DNA of 64,000 nucleotides from Hirundichthys speculiger (taxonomy: Eukaryota > Chordata > Actinopteri > Beloniformes > Exocoetidae): assembly GCA_018398805.1 (NCBI GenBank), contig JAGFBZ010000817.1, positions 62,001 to 126,000 of the forward strand, written 5' to 3'. The position numbers were made by a program, and so were the translations under genes. Below the pieces are notes generated by a model. That model was not told the origin of the DNA, did not search any database, and saw nothing but the letters and a program-made list of their open reading frames with translations. The first letter of the stretch is position 1; each line of letters begins with the position of its first letter. Positions 45,951 through 58,146 of this stretch are shown in pieces.

Positions 45951-45953
<3 letters not shown>
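45583..45953. mobile_element. Tc1/mariner-type MITE
   Basis: Terminal inverted repeats of about 70 bp begin CAGTCATGGAAAAAATTATT at the left and, in reverse complement, CAGTGATCCCATGGAAAAAA at the right (a 5-base gap). They share 'attagaccacc' and 'ttcttgttcattttaat'. TA flanks both ends. At 371 bp without coding it is non-autonomous. Confidence 0.9.

Positions 45954-46001
<48 letters not shown>
45954..46001. repeat. (TA)n microsatellite
   Basis: A TA run of about 48 bases abuts the right end of the MITE, with a shorter TA run before its left end. This suggests insertion into a TA repeat. Confidence 0.95.
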
Positions 46002-46006
<5 letters not shown>

Positions 46007-46452
46007 AACAAAAGAACAAAGAAAGTTAGATAAGATGTAATGCTCTGTCTAAAAACCACACTCCCAGATGAATTTCATCACACTTCAACTTGATAAAAAA
46101 AAAAAAAACCCTGCCTGCAAGCTATCTTGTTTATACATGATAAATCAGCTGTCTTTTGATTTGTGCTTATTGACCAGACATCAGCTGAGCACCCAGCAAC
46201 TGAACCTGAATCTTCTTTCTGTATTTCAACAGAAAAAAAAAAAATCAGGTTTGCATCTATTAACTTAATATTTAACATTGTAAACAGTTAAATTAATGGT
46301 CGACTCTGATATTCTATATCTCTCTCGATCTAAAACAGACCACTAAACAGGATAAAACTTTTACTCTTGCTGACATTAATACTAACAAAGCAGCTCACTG
46401 CCCATTCCAGAATGATCACTTTTTCCAAAATTACTCTCCATCTCTTAAATTG
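46002..46452. other. Intergenic sequence, no gene seen
   Basis: AT-rich, no recognised motif. Confidence 0.4.
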
Positions 46453-46453
46453 T

Positions 46454-46541
<88 letters not shown>

Positions 46542-46561
46542 GAGATAGAGAGAGATAGAGA
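46453..46561. repeat. (ATAG)n microsatellite
   Basis: About 22 clean tetranucleotide units followed by imperfect AGAGATAG units. Confidence 0.95.
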
Positions 46562-49500
46562 GATGTTGCTGTAACTTTGGATCACAACTGCTTTCGCTTA
46601 GAGTTTGCTGTCCACCACAATATCCATTTTCTTGCCATCACCTGTTATCAGTTTGGATTTAAAAACCCAACAGTATCTTTGTTCTATCATTCTTCACCAC
46701 CCTTCATGGTATTTCTCAGTGAGAGAGAGACAGACTTGAACTCAGGTCTAAGTGATCAGATTCCCGCAGATGAAATTGTCTCTGAGTGGGAATACTGAGT
46801 CAAAATGGGGATTTTATACCAGTGACTGCCTGAGGGGAAACTATCTGTCCAAACAGAAATCACATTGGAGCCTGAGATGACAAATGGAGAGCTTGAATAA
46901 CTGCATTATTGATATCATATTTGGAAATGGGTAAAATTAATTTCACTGCAATGCGATGTTTCAGTTTCACACAGATGGCATATCCAGCTGTGGATATTTT
47001 GATATACATCATTTACAGTCTCATTAGTAAAACCTTTACCTCATTCTATATTTGTCTGTTATCCAGTGGCAATAAAACTGAAAGCAGAGAACCGACAGAA
47101 GATTTTTTACCATGAAAATAACCTGCAACTTTTGAAGGCACATGATGATGTTCAGCTTTGAGTAACAGTTTGTGCAGCTTGATATTGTGGCATGGCGTAA
47201 CACTGATTTTGGGTTGTATCATAATGCATAGTTTCACTTGTCATTTAACTTCACATCGTCTGTACAGACCTTAATGGGTACACAGAGCTTGTCTTTCTTA
47301 CTGTCACTGTAATCAGCAGACGTATGACCCACCATCTCTTTTCCAGTGAAATCTTCCAGGAATAAACAGTCTTCAGTGACGTAAAAAAACTTGTGTAGTC
47401 ACACAGGAAATGTCCTGATAGTGATCTGCTCATTATTCTTAATCCCTTTAAATCACATTCTTTATGTGAAAAGTTCAATTAAATTTGACAATTTCTATTT
47501 CAGAAATCTGACTGCTACTCAAGGAGTGTAAGTGAAATGTCTGTAAGGCTGTGCAGTGGGAGTGAGCGCTCTGGAGCAAGACGAGTTTCCAAGCTAACGG
47601 TCATATCAGAAAACCAGAGAAGCAGAGAGAAACGTCACCTTCTTCTGCAGATATAAAAAGGCCCTTCTGGAGCAGAGTGAAATTAAAGCTCAGTAAAACA
47701 GCAGTAAAACAATAGCAGATTTAACTCAAGTAGGTTGAGTTAAAGTTGATAGAGATGGAACTACTTCAACTCAAAATTCACCCAAAAGCTAACTTTAGGG
47801 TAAATCGGCTAACGCTGGCCATGTCTGCTAAAATACTATACAGTTAAGTTTATTTATCTGGAACTAAGTAACAATAGCTTAGAAATCACTGATATGTTGT
47901 TTATATTAGACTGTATCTAATACTTTATTTTTTAAAATTAAGAACTAGTATTTGGTAAAAAAAAAAGCAATATGTAATTAAAAAACTCCATCAAACTTGA
48001 TAGCGGATAATGACAAAAGCTGTTTGATTTCTAACACATACTACTAACACACATATTACTTCTATGTAAATTAAAAAAAAAAATTTTACAACTGGAGTAC
48101 ATTTTTGAGTTGAGATAAACTTAAAGAAACCTCAAAACCTCTTTGAGAGTTATAATGTTATAATGCAGAGGTAGATAAATCTCTTGCGTATTCAGTCAGT
48201 GCAAATGAACCTCAGCTCCAGAAGGCCCCTGTTTACCCTCAGCGTATCTGTCCAAATGCCTTTATTGTGGGTGTTTATGTGCATGTGTGTTTGTGTGTGG
48301 CAGTTAAAAAAAACTGTCAGAAGCTGAGAAATTCAGCATGAAACTGGATCAAAATGAAACCGCACAGCTCGCACTACTGATCCCTCCATATGTTTCCATA
48401 TAGATATCAAGCCATCGATTAGGGGAATGCTGTCATCTAGTTGGCAGCGATTGCTGCTGGCTTTGGCACCAATTCAACAACTAATTCACATGCTAATGTC
48501 TTCCAGATCAGGTCTCGCCCCTAAACTGGTTCTCCTTATTGACTTGATTCCCTGATTGGACAGATGGCCACCTTTCAATATCACACGCGTCTGTTTGTCT
48601 TTAAGCTTGTGGTCTGGGTAGTGAAGGGTTGTCAAGGTGGGGAGGGGAGGGGAGGGGGAGGGGGGTGGGGGAGGTTGAGGGCTTATGCATAAACAACAAC
48701 AATCAACTAGATAAACAACAACATTATCTGGCGTCTGAACCTTGACGACTATCCATTATGGCCATTACTGTCACATCACGTGCTACAGTTGGTTTTTAAT
48801 TGCTCTTATTCACTATTGAGAACGGGTGTGCTGGTGGGCTGGCATTGGGGGGGGTTTGGAGGGGCTCGATTCAAACACTGTATCAGGCTACGCTTAATTG
48901 ATTTGTCCTCGTGCTTGCCAAGATTGCAGTCAATACAGTAGCGTGTGCTGAAATCTATCAAAGCAAGGCGAGGAGTGAAGGCATGAGGGTTGAGGACAAA
49001 ACAGCTGTGGATTGTGCAGAGAAAAACCAAAAGGGAAAAAAATTCATAAAAAAACAACATTATTTCCATTTCTTTCACGCTCCTCCTCCCCCACACATGT
49101 CCCTCCCTCACCTTTTGCTCTGCTCTTTCTCTCTGCGTTCCCGCTCTCCATTTTCATGCCTGGCAGCAGTGTTTCTCAGGAGACTTTCTCTGCAGTGTGA
49201 ATGTCAGTCTTGTGTAGTTAGGGTTGTGTGCACTAAAATAAGTGTGTGTGTGCGTGTGCGCGCGCGTGAGTGTCCGTGTGTGTGCCTGCATCCACAAGAA
49301 ATGTCCCCCTGGATGTGCTCATTAGCAAAACACAAGTGCATAGCGCTCCCCAGAACAAGGCATTCTGGGTACTGCCACTGTCTATCTCAGCTTTGTGAGT
49401 TTGTAAGCAACTAATGAACAGATTCAGGCTTGAGAACAGGGCAGCTTTCACATGTTTGTATCTCTGTGAGGACACATGCTAAATTATACATTCCCTGACT

Positions 49501-50100
49501 ACTTACCCTAAACTCAACTATCACAATTAAATGCCCAAACTTGATTTAATAAAAAAGGGGAAAAAAGTGAAACTGTATCATGCACCTTTGAAAGGTGTGT
49601 GTGTGTGTGTGATGTTGCAAGTAAAAAAAAAAACCTGTCAAATGTCCTCCCTCCGTATGTCTATAACTGCATAAAATATACATGCGACTACACGCACAGA
49701 AAGAGAGGCAGCAAATAAAATGTTAAAGACTTTGACCTTTCAAAGAAAACTGAGATCGATCAATTGTTATTAACAATAAATTAATACTTCACAGACTTAA
49801 TATTTTAAATTTATGGATGAATTTTGTGGATGGACTGAAGCTGTTTGTCCACCTAAAGAAAAGGTATAAGAAAAGAAACTAAATACATGGGTAAAATCCG
49901 TTAGAAGTATCCTGATTATAGTCCTGCTTTGGCTTTTACCCTGCATTAATTTAGTATTCATTATTGAGCAGACAGTGTTATGGCAGACAGGAAAGAGACT
50001 CTGGATGAAAAAATTCATTTTTTCCAACAGCTTGACTTTTGATAAAGATGTGCAAGTTGTTGTTTATTTTTTTTTCTTTTAAATAATAGTCCAACCTCAT
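46562..50100. other. Intergenic, transposon-poor sequence
   Basis: No gene seen. A G-rich tract lies at about 48637-48680 and a TG/CG alternating tract at about 49242-49290. The block at 48200-48800 is of mixed composition and is a candidate for a conserved element. Confidence 0.4.
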
Positions 50101-50397
50101 CAGGGGTCTTTCTGTGTGGAGTTTCCATGTTCTCCCCGTGCTTGCGTGGGTTTCCTCCGGATACTCCGGCTTCCTCCCACAGTCCAAAGACATGCATGTC
50201 AGGTTAACTGGTGGTTCTAAATTGCCCGTAGGAGTGATTGTGAGTGTGCATGGTTGTTTGTCTACATGTGGCCCTGTGATGGACTGGCACCTGTCCAGGT
50301 GGACCCCTGCCTTTCACCCAAAGAGAGCTGGGATAGACTCCAGCAGATCTCTGTGACCCTGCAGAGGATTAAACGGCCATAGATGGTGGATGGATGG
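50101..50397 (-). repeat. Dispersed teleost repeat, copy 2 (inverted)
   Basis: Reverse complement of the repeat at 5791-6152: 'ggagtttccatgttctcccc', 'acagtccaaagacatgcatg' and 'gctgggatagactccagcag' match in order. Confidence 0.8.
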
Positions 50398-53300
50398 AGA
50401 ACAAACAGTTTGCCATCTACAGGTCCATTTAGAAGGCTGACATCAAGTCTATGTATTTCATTCATGCACCATTTCTCTTTGGTAAAATGAGGTCCGAAAT
50501 AAAGTTGATCTTTTGGTTGTTATTCATGAACTTTGAAAAGGTATAACAGAATTTTTTATATAGTATTACTGTAACATGGTGAGGTAGCGAATAAAGTGTT
50601 CAATAAAGGTATCAAAAAGAAAACTAATTTTTTTTAAAGAAACCGACTTTGTCAAAGTCATCACTTTTTTATTTCTAAAAAAACAAAACCGACACCACAA
50701 TAACAAAAATCTACTTTTAAAGACAAAGAAAAGAGTCAAGGAGAGAGCTGCTCATGCCTGCAACAAACCTGGTGACCATGGCGACCACGTCTTTGGAGTC
50801 AGACAAAGAACCGCAACAAACTGATTTAACAGACGATGAAATGTATATTTAAATGCAAATAAAAACAAAAATCTTCGATCTGGTGATCTTTTATCTTTAT
50901 AGTGCATTCAGTGATCAATGTTCTTAAAAAAAAAAAACCTGGTATAGCAAAACCAGTTCTGGTTCTTCATTGGTTCAGCACTGTGGATTTTTAAAACTAC
51001 TACTTTTAGTGTAAAAGGAATTTCCTGTACCAAAACTCAAGAGCATTTTTTTATGAAATCTTCTCAGCTTGGTAAACACCCATTTCTTTCCAGTTTTTAA
51101 TATTTTTTTTCTGTCCTATAGAATTTAGGGTTTTAAAATAAATGGGTAAATGAGAAAAAGAGTGCCCACAATTCTCATATAATAATGAAGAGGGTCTCAT
51201 AGGTTTTGCAAACTGCAGTAAATGATCTGTAATCACATGATGAGAACAAATATATGTCTGGACATTCAATGTTACTGCTTCATCTGCCCAACGGAAGACT
51301 TAAGTTAGTGTTTCAAAATATTGTTCTGTGACATATTTTGTAAGCTGATTGTTTGTCCTCATAAAAATGCAGTTTTATGTACAAAAGGAAACAGTTTATA
51401 CCCAATCATGTTCCCTCTGTTCAAAACTGATCAGCACAGGCTGCAAATGGAAAAACACAGCAATCTCAGATGCAATAAAACTCTGTGAAATGAGCTGAAC
51501 AGGTGCATAGGTGAACAAAGATAAATATAGCCTGGCTTGATGAAATAATTTCTCTACCTGTCCTGGATATTAACTCATTATGTTAATCACAGGCCCTATT
51601 AATCATTTTCTCATTTGAACTGTCAGGATGTGATTGTCGCACGAGGAGACTATGTGAAGTACAACGAAAAGATATTGCCTTTTGCCATTCATCAAAGTCA
51701 CGCGGGCAAAAGAAGTCGGTCCTGGAGCTGCTATGGTGTTTCACCACAATGAAAAGCATCCTCAATATCTGTAGCATTAAGACAGAAAAGAGGTGTGATA
51801 AATACATTTGCACGAGTAACCCACAGTAGCAGGAAGATTCTGATGGAGCTATAACACAACAGCACTACAGGAAATGTATTCAGTCCAGGAGATAGTGTGT
51901 CTCTGCATACGGGATGCATCTTCTGTATGTGTGTGTATGACTGAATGTGGAGTACCGGGCTCATATATTGTGATTGTCTCATTGTGAAAATGCCCTACTG
52001 GGGTGGCCAGCTGTTCTTGTGCCCATAAAGAGGAGGCAGGGATGTCTGGTGGGATGAAGTAGGATGCAGAAAAACAGAGAGCCACACATGCTTCCTTTGG
52101 AGGAGCAGATGTTGTGACGCATACACACACAAACAAGCACACACACTTCAACGCACATGAGGTATATACAAAAAGAACCAGCACAGCGCACACTTACACG
52201 GGCACACAGAAACACGCATACTTTAAAAGAGCAGAGACTCAAAGTTACAAATGCACATGTAAAAATTTCTCACAATTTAAAAAAAACACACATGAACTTA
52301 CATCAACACACACACACACACAAGGACACACACGCATGCTGTGTAGAAGCCTCCACAAGCACACCGGCTGCTGCGTTATCGGTCCATATCTGTGCTTGGA
52401 GCCACAGCAGTCTCCAAGGCTGCTATCAGCTCCCCCATTATCTCTGTCTGAGAGTATGAAAGAGGCGGAGGAAGAGGAAGAGGCCAGTGGTGAAGCCTGC
52501 CCCACATCCCTCCACCCCAACACCGACCATCAACCCTCAGAGCTCCTGTGCACGAGCACACACACATTAACGAACACTCACCACCAGCTCGTTAAAAGGC
52601 CGGAAATGAAATTTCTGTCCCCTGAGTCATCCGAGAGGCAGCGCTGTGCTGTTCGGACACAAGTTTGGTGACTACACCAGGCATCCAATAATACAATGTA
52701 AGGACAGGGAGAGGGTTGGAGAAGGAATGAAATGAAGCAACATGGCATAAAGTGGACGAATACAAAACCTAATGAAAAAGAAAGGAGAGAGGAGGGAAAA
52801 AGAAGCTTCCTGCCGCATCCTCTCCTACTTCAGGTATCATTAACTTGAAGGTCTCTGCAGAGGAAGGTGAAGGTCTGAGCAAGGATGTGGCAGAGAGAGG
52901 AGGAGAGGAGAGAAACCTCAATTTAGACTGATGTATTATCTTGTTTTATTTCTCTGTGTGCCAGTTCTTTTATTTTGAAGCTCTAATCTGATTTTAGTCT
53001 GAACCCATAATGATCGCTGGTCAGATTATCTGGCAGGATCATTGGAAAAATCAGGGAGACTAAGGTAGCATAATGTCAAACTAGTGCAGGCAAGCTGCTA
53101 CAGTATACAATATAAACACTAAATTAGAACATATAATACAACAGTTAAACATAAAATATAAAGTGCATATCTACTATCTTTTAGTTCATGGAGCCACACT
53201 GACATTGTGCACTGAGAAGGTTATGTGTACACACTGTCTGACATCTTTCTTAATTAAATTTTTATGTGACTTTGTTGGTTATTTAAACCCCTTTTCTCTC

Positions 53301-56032
53301 ATATTCATTCCCTTCTTTCTCTTAAAATCCATAAATATTTGCCAGTTTTAACAAAGTAGCTGCAGTAGAATAGCAGGACGAGATTGTGCAAAGCCGTGAG
53401 CAAAAATATTTTAATGTGGATGTTAGTTAGTATGTATTTCATCAATATGATCAGTTCTAAAACAAAGCAAAGAAAGTGAGATAATATTCATATTATCTCA
53501 TGTGAAAATGTAAATATTGTAAAATGGCAAGGTTTGGAATATTTTTTTTAAATGTAATTTTCATGCCGTACACATCCAGTCTTCAGACTCCAGTGTTATT
53601 CTCAGAGAAAGTGTTTATCCCATTAACTCTGGCATCTATGTACAGTTCCTTTTCCTCCTCTGTGTACCTGTGTCAATTTTGATTTGCCTGAGTGCAATTT
53701 GCAATTAGAAAATATGAACATACATATTACAACCAGAATGTCATTACATTTGAACGTGTCTAACTGAAAATCTCCTGCATGTGAGTCTTTCAAAATCAGC
53801 ATTCTTATTTCTTTTTCTCCTTAACTGTCACATCATTTTAACAAATAGAAGGAAGATGAGGAAAGCACTCTCATCTGAAAATGTGGCATAAAATCTGTGA
53901 TAAACCAAAGTTCAGCAAAGTTGTGGCAAAATTTTTAACAGAAAATACGTTGCTTCCTTTTCTTCCAGATGCTCTGAATGCTTTTCAGTCAGTAAGAACT
54001 GGCCTTAAAAAGAGTAACAATTAGGTGAAGATTATTTTCCATTCTAATCTTCTCCAACTGTGAATATTTTTCAGAATTTTCCATTAAAGTTATACTTTTT
54101 GTGCCTTCAGGAGTCAACAACAGGGTGAAGTTAAACATCAGAAAGATGATTTGCTTTATGTGTGGATTGTAAGCTAAACCCTCGCAGTTTTTGGATCCAC
54201 CTCATCGGCGCTGATGGACAGAAGCTCACATTGGTTTCCATCAGTGTGTCACGAGGGGCACTTATAGATCTTTTGTGTTGGTGACAAAAGCCGTCAGTGT
54301 TGACAGAGTATCAGCCGCTATCGTCTGGACTGTCCATCCACTGGCGCCGCACTCACAGGGGCTTCTGTACCACCTGAGCTTACACGTAAAGGCACTCAGT
54401 CAGATAGCTTTAAGGGGACCACTGCTGGGAATATAGAAGTAGAACTGATAGAAACACACTTTCCTGGCACAGTGATGTGAACTGTAACATATTACCACAT
54501 GCTGTGTGTGTGACATCGATGGTGATCTGATTTGGAAGGAGAGGTGGTAACAAAATGTATTTCAGTGACACTATCCCTCTGAAATCTAAACTAAGTGTAC
54601 CGTGTAAAACAAGCGCTCACTAATGTGAGCTTGAATGGAAAGATGGTTCTTCATTTTCTAACTCTCTGATCTGGCCTGAAAAAGGTAACAGCTGCTGATG
54701 TGCAGCATGACAGGGCACAGGCTGCTGAAAGAGGCAGAGACAGACACACTGGAGGACGGGACACATGACAGATCTCAAACTATTCTGCCTCTTGGTAAGG
54801 AGCGAGAGGGCAGTGCAGAGGAGCAGGAGAGAAATGGTGCTGAGGGGAACGATATTTTGCATGAGGGAACTGATGAGGGAGAAATGCAATAGCACTGGAG
54901 CCAACAGGAACAGAAAAGCTATAATTCATAGAAATTTACAGCAAATTAATTCGATCACAGCTGCGTAGGTTTACAGGGGGGGGTTGTATCTTTGGAGAAT
55001 TGCATATACACCATTGCAGCAAGTCACCATATTCAAGGTAGCATTTTCACACCCAAGATTCTCTGTAAGTTACTGCAACACAAGCAAACAAACAACACGC
55101 TCCTTCTCCTGCGCTCCCTCTCTCACACAAACGCACACACACACACTGATGTGTACATAAAGCCATACTGAAGGGACCATCTGACAAGGCCAAAGTGATG
55201 TTGCTTTCAGGGGACTGTGAGTCGGTCCCTCCACAGATGGGCTGGGGCCCTGCACCCTCTCCCTAATGCTCCATTCTGCAGCTGTGTGAGATTAGCTAGG
55301 TACCATCAATGCTAATTTGTGCTGATACAACCAAAACTTTTATTGAGATGAGGTTAAAAAAAAAAAAAAAGGAGATAAAACTCACACACACACACACACA
55401 CACACACAAAACAAAAAACGCCAGTATATTGAAGATATCTCCTTGAGTCTGCTGCAGAGGGTGCACCCACTCTGCACTGAGGCCAAGGTTACGACTTAAA
55501 TCCATTATTATTCATCATTATTATAATGTAATATCATAATTAAGTCAAGTAATATTGCTTTATAGTTTATAAAAATGTAAATTAAGTAACTTGAAAACAA
55601 TGTAATGCTGTCCGAGTTTGTATTGAGTTATTTTCGTGTGGCATTTAAAGTTTTACAGTTGAACTACAGCTCCAAAAATAACATGCACATTTTAGATTAA
55701 CCTGAAACGTGCTATATGAACTAAAACAATGAGACTGCATCGTGAAAGACAACAGTTTATGCTGCACTTCCAATGTCCTGTTTTTTGTTTTTACTCCTGC
55801 TTTAACTGATGTTACATGGAATAAAAAGAATCATATTCAGTGAATATTTTGCATATATTGGATATAAAATTTGTCACCAGTATGTCAGGCTTCCAGCTCA
55901 AGTGTGAAAGTGCAGACAGGAATCAGGATGGAAATTGCAACTGCACATCAGCAAGACGAGGAATCTGTGTTTCTGTTAAAAAAAAAAGAAGCCTGAAAAA
56001 TGAGAAAACATTAACACTGTTTTCATTGACAG
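50398..56032. other. Intergenic sequence, no gene seen
   Basis: CA-rich tracts at 52114-52345 and 55380-55409 create long but meaningless frames on both strands. No conserved protein motif found. Confidence 0.45.
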
Positions 56033-56345
56033 CATGGGCGTAACCACGCATTCTTTGGGGGGGTCGTGTCCCCCCCAATACTGGGAAAATACCAATCTGT
56101 CCCCCCCAATATTATGTGTAAATATGTTAAATATTTCCTCCTTTTATGAAACCTGCCTCAACAGTCCGCCTCTTGTTATTTCCGAATATTTACCGATCAA
56201 TTTATTTCCGTTTATAAGGAAAACTAAAGTGTGTGACCACCCCCCTCCCAGTTGTACACTTGGTTGCGCCCATTTAACGGCTCTCGGTTTGAAGCGACAG
56301 ACTAAAACAATAGAGAGCGTTGAATGTGAATGAAAAGATGGAGCA

Positions 56346-56402
56346 ATGTCTTTACCCAAAAAGCAGAAAAAACAGGACATACGAAGTTTTTTCAGACAGT
56401 AA
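56346..56402 (+). pseudogene. Short first exon of a hAT transposase with a PIP-box-like motif
   Basis: The frame ATG...TAA encodes M-S-L-P-K-K-Q-K-K-Q-D-I-R-S-F-F-R-Q. A lysine-rich start followed by Q-D-I-R-S-F-F is typical of the beginning of hAT-family transposases with a TTF or ZMYM-like zinc finger. A splice donor GTAAGC overlaps the stop, so this was probably exon 1. The downstream exons are gone. Confidence 0.5.
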
Positions 56403-56654
56403 GCAACTAGATAGCTAAAGACGAGTGATGTTGTCATACTGAGTGTGTTCATTTTTAAATTAATTTGAAATATTTAACTTGTTAAAAAAGGCTCAGTTTG
56501 TTAGTTGAGCTAGCTAGCTTGAAGTGAAGAGACTGTATCATATGATGTGATGTGTCTTCCGTGTGTGCTGCTGTTTTCTCTGTGTGTGTCGTGTGTATGT
56601 GTGTGTAACGCTAGTAATACAAGCAAAATATTCAATGTATCAAATTAAAAAGAT

Positions 56655-56983
56655 CCTCAGGGTCAGTTATTGTTCTTCTGGTCCAATAATAATATCTGGT
56701 CATAATGCAGGCAGCACAGAGAGACAGGGAGAGGGATGCTGTAAGGACAGACCAGACAGGGACAGTCTCTGAAGACATGGATGATCAGGTGAGACACTGG
56801 AATACAAGACTCAACAGCTTGATGACATTTGTTTTAACCTAAGCCTACGTGTCAGTAGTAAATAAAACTAGTAAGAAAAGCAGAATATTCGAAATAAAAT
56901 TTTCCTCAGGGTCAGTTATTGTTCTTCTGGTACAATAATAATATCTGGTCATAATGCAGGCAGCACAGAGAGACAGGGAGAGG
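56655..56983. repeat. 80-bp direct duplication inside the hAT element
   Basis: 56655-56734 and 56904-56983 are almost identical (from 'cctcagggtcagttattg' to 'gacagggagagg'), 249 bp apart. AT-rich DNA with an 'aatattc' motif precedes each. Confidence 0.9.
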
Positions 56984-58038
56984 CCACACTATTTTTTTTA
57001 ATGTCAAATGAATAAATCTGTATATATATTCAATTAACATCAATATTTTACATTTAATTCTTTGTACAAATCTATGATTTCATTCACATTAAACGTTTCA
57101 GTGTAAATGTGCAGACATTCATTTTGAGACAAATCAACAAAATACAAATTAACTTGGAATTAAAAGTCCATCGTGTGCTATGGACTTTTTGTTGTTTCAA
57201 TCACAATATTTACATCAACATGCTTTAGGCATGTAATTTTTCCCTGCTGGAAGCTATCCTATTCGCTACTATCTCAGAGAAATTGCAGACTATTCCTTTA
57301 AATGTGATTTCAGATGGTCAACAAATAAAAATCACAGAACTGTGGGAAATGCACCTTTAAAAAAAATTCTGGGGGAGGGCTCTCATTTGGACCCCCCCAA
57401 TATCTATACCATGGTTACGCCCTTGATTGACAGTATTAATAAAAACTGTATTCACTAAAAGTGTTAATGAAAACAGGACTAAAGATGGGGAAAACAGCAC
57501 TGCAGAACAAAAGAGGAGAAGCATTGACAAGGAGAAGCATCAGTGGTTTCTAAGAAAGTGTTTGGTGAACTTGAATGCTGCACAGAAAACACTGAAAAGC
57601 ATATAAAGTCTGTCAGGGCTTCTCTGTTTCAGGTTGTAGCACCATTTCAGTGGTATGTGCTAGGAACTCAAGCCCAGTGGGTCAGTTGCATTTAGAAATT
57701 CCCTCTGTACCTGGATGCCATCAGTGGGGAAGAACATGGTATCCAAGCACAGAGGAACTTCCGAAGTCCAGTAGCAACTACTTCAACAATCTGGCCTGCT
57801 ATGAAGGTTGAAGATCAGCCACGCAAACACCAAACTGAGTAAAGAAATAGTCACCTCCTTCGTTTAGATTTCTTCTTGGCTTTTACATTTGAGATATTCC
57901 ACTTGTGCTACATTTTAGTCTTTTAGTGAGTAATTGGATAAGTGTGGATAAGGCCATCCAAGTCTCTGAAGGCAGAAAAACACAAAAAAGGTTGTTTTTT
58001 TTTAACAGAATACTTAATATAATACAGAATACTATTAC

Positions 58039-58146
58039 CACAACAACAACAACAACAACAACTACTACTACTACTACTAATAATAATAATAATGATGATG
58101 ATAATCGTAATAATAATCAGAATCATAATAATGATGATGATGATAA
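58039..58146. repeat. Compound trinucleotide microsatellite
   Basis: Consecutive ACA, CTA, ATA and ATG blocks, then imperfect AATAAT/GATGAT units. Confidence 0.9.

Larger units (their letters stand above)
56033..57425 (+). mobile_element. hAT element with perfect 8-bp target duplication
   Basis: The left end is CATGGGCGTAACCACG and the right end, in reverse complement, is CAAGGGCGTAACCATG. Both are followed inward by runs of G or C around CCCCCCAATA. ATTGACAG flanks both ends (56025-56032 and 57426-57433). Inside are a short first-exon-like frame and an 80-bp direct duplication. No catalytic transposase domain is recognisable, so it is an internally rearranged, non-autonomous copy. Confidence 0.93.

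Noticed and set aside
48911..49414. 167-codon + strand frame
   Set aside because: Cysteine/leucine/arginine-rich, spans a TG/CG tract, no domain and no splice context.
52114..52671. 185-codon + strand frame rich in T and H
   Set aside because: Generated by CA dinucleotide repeats.
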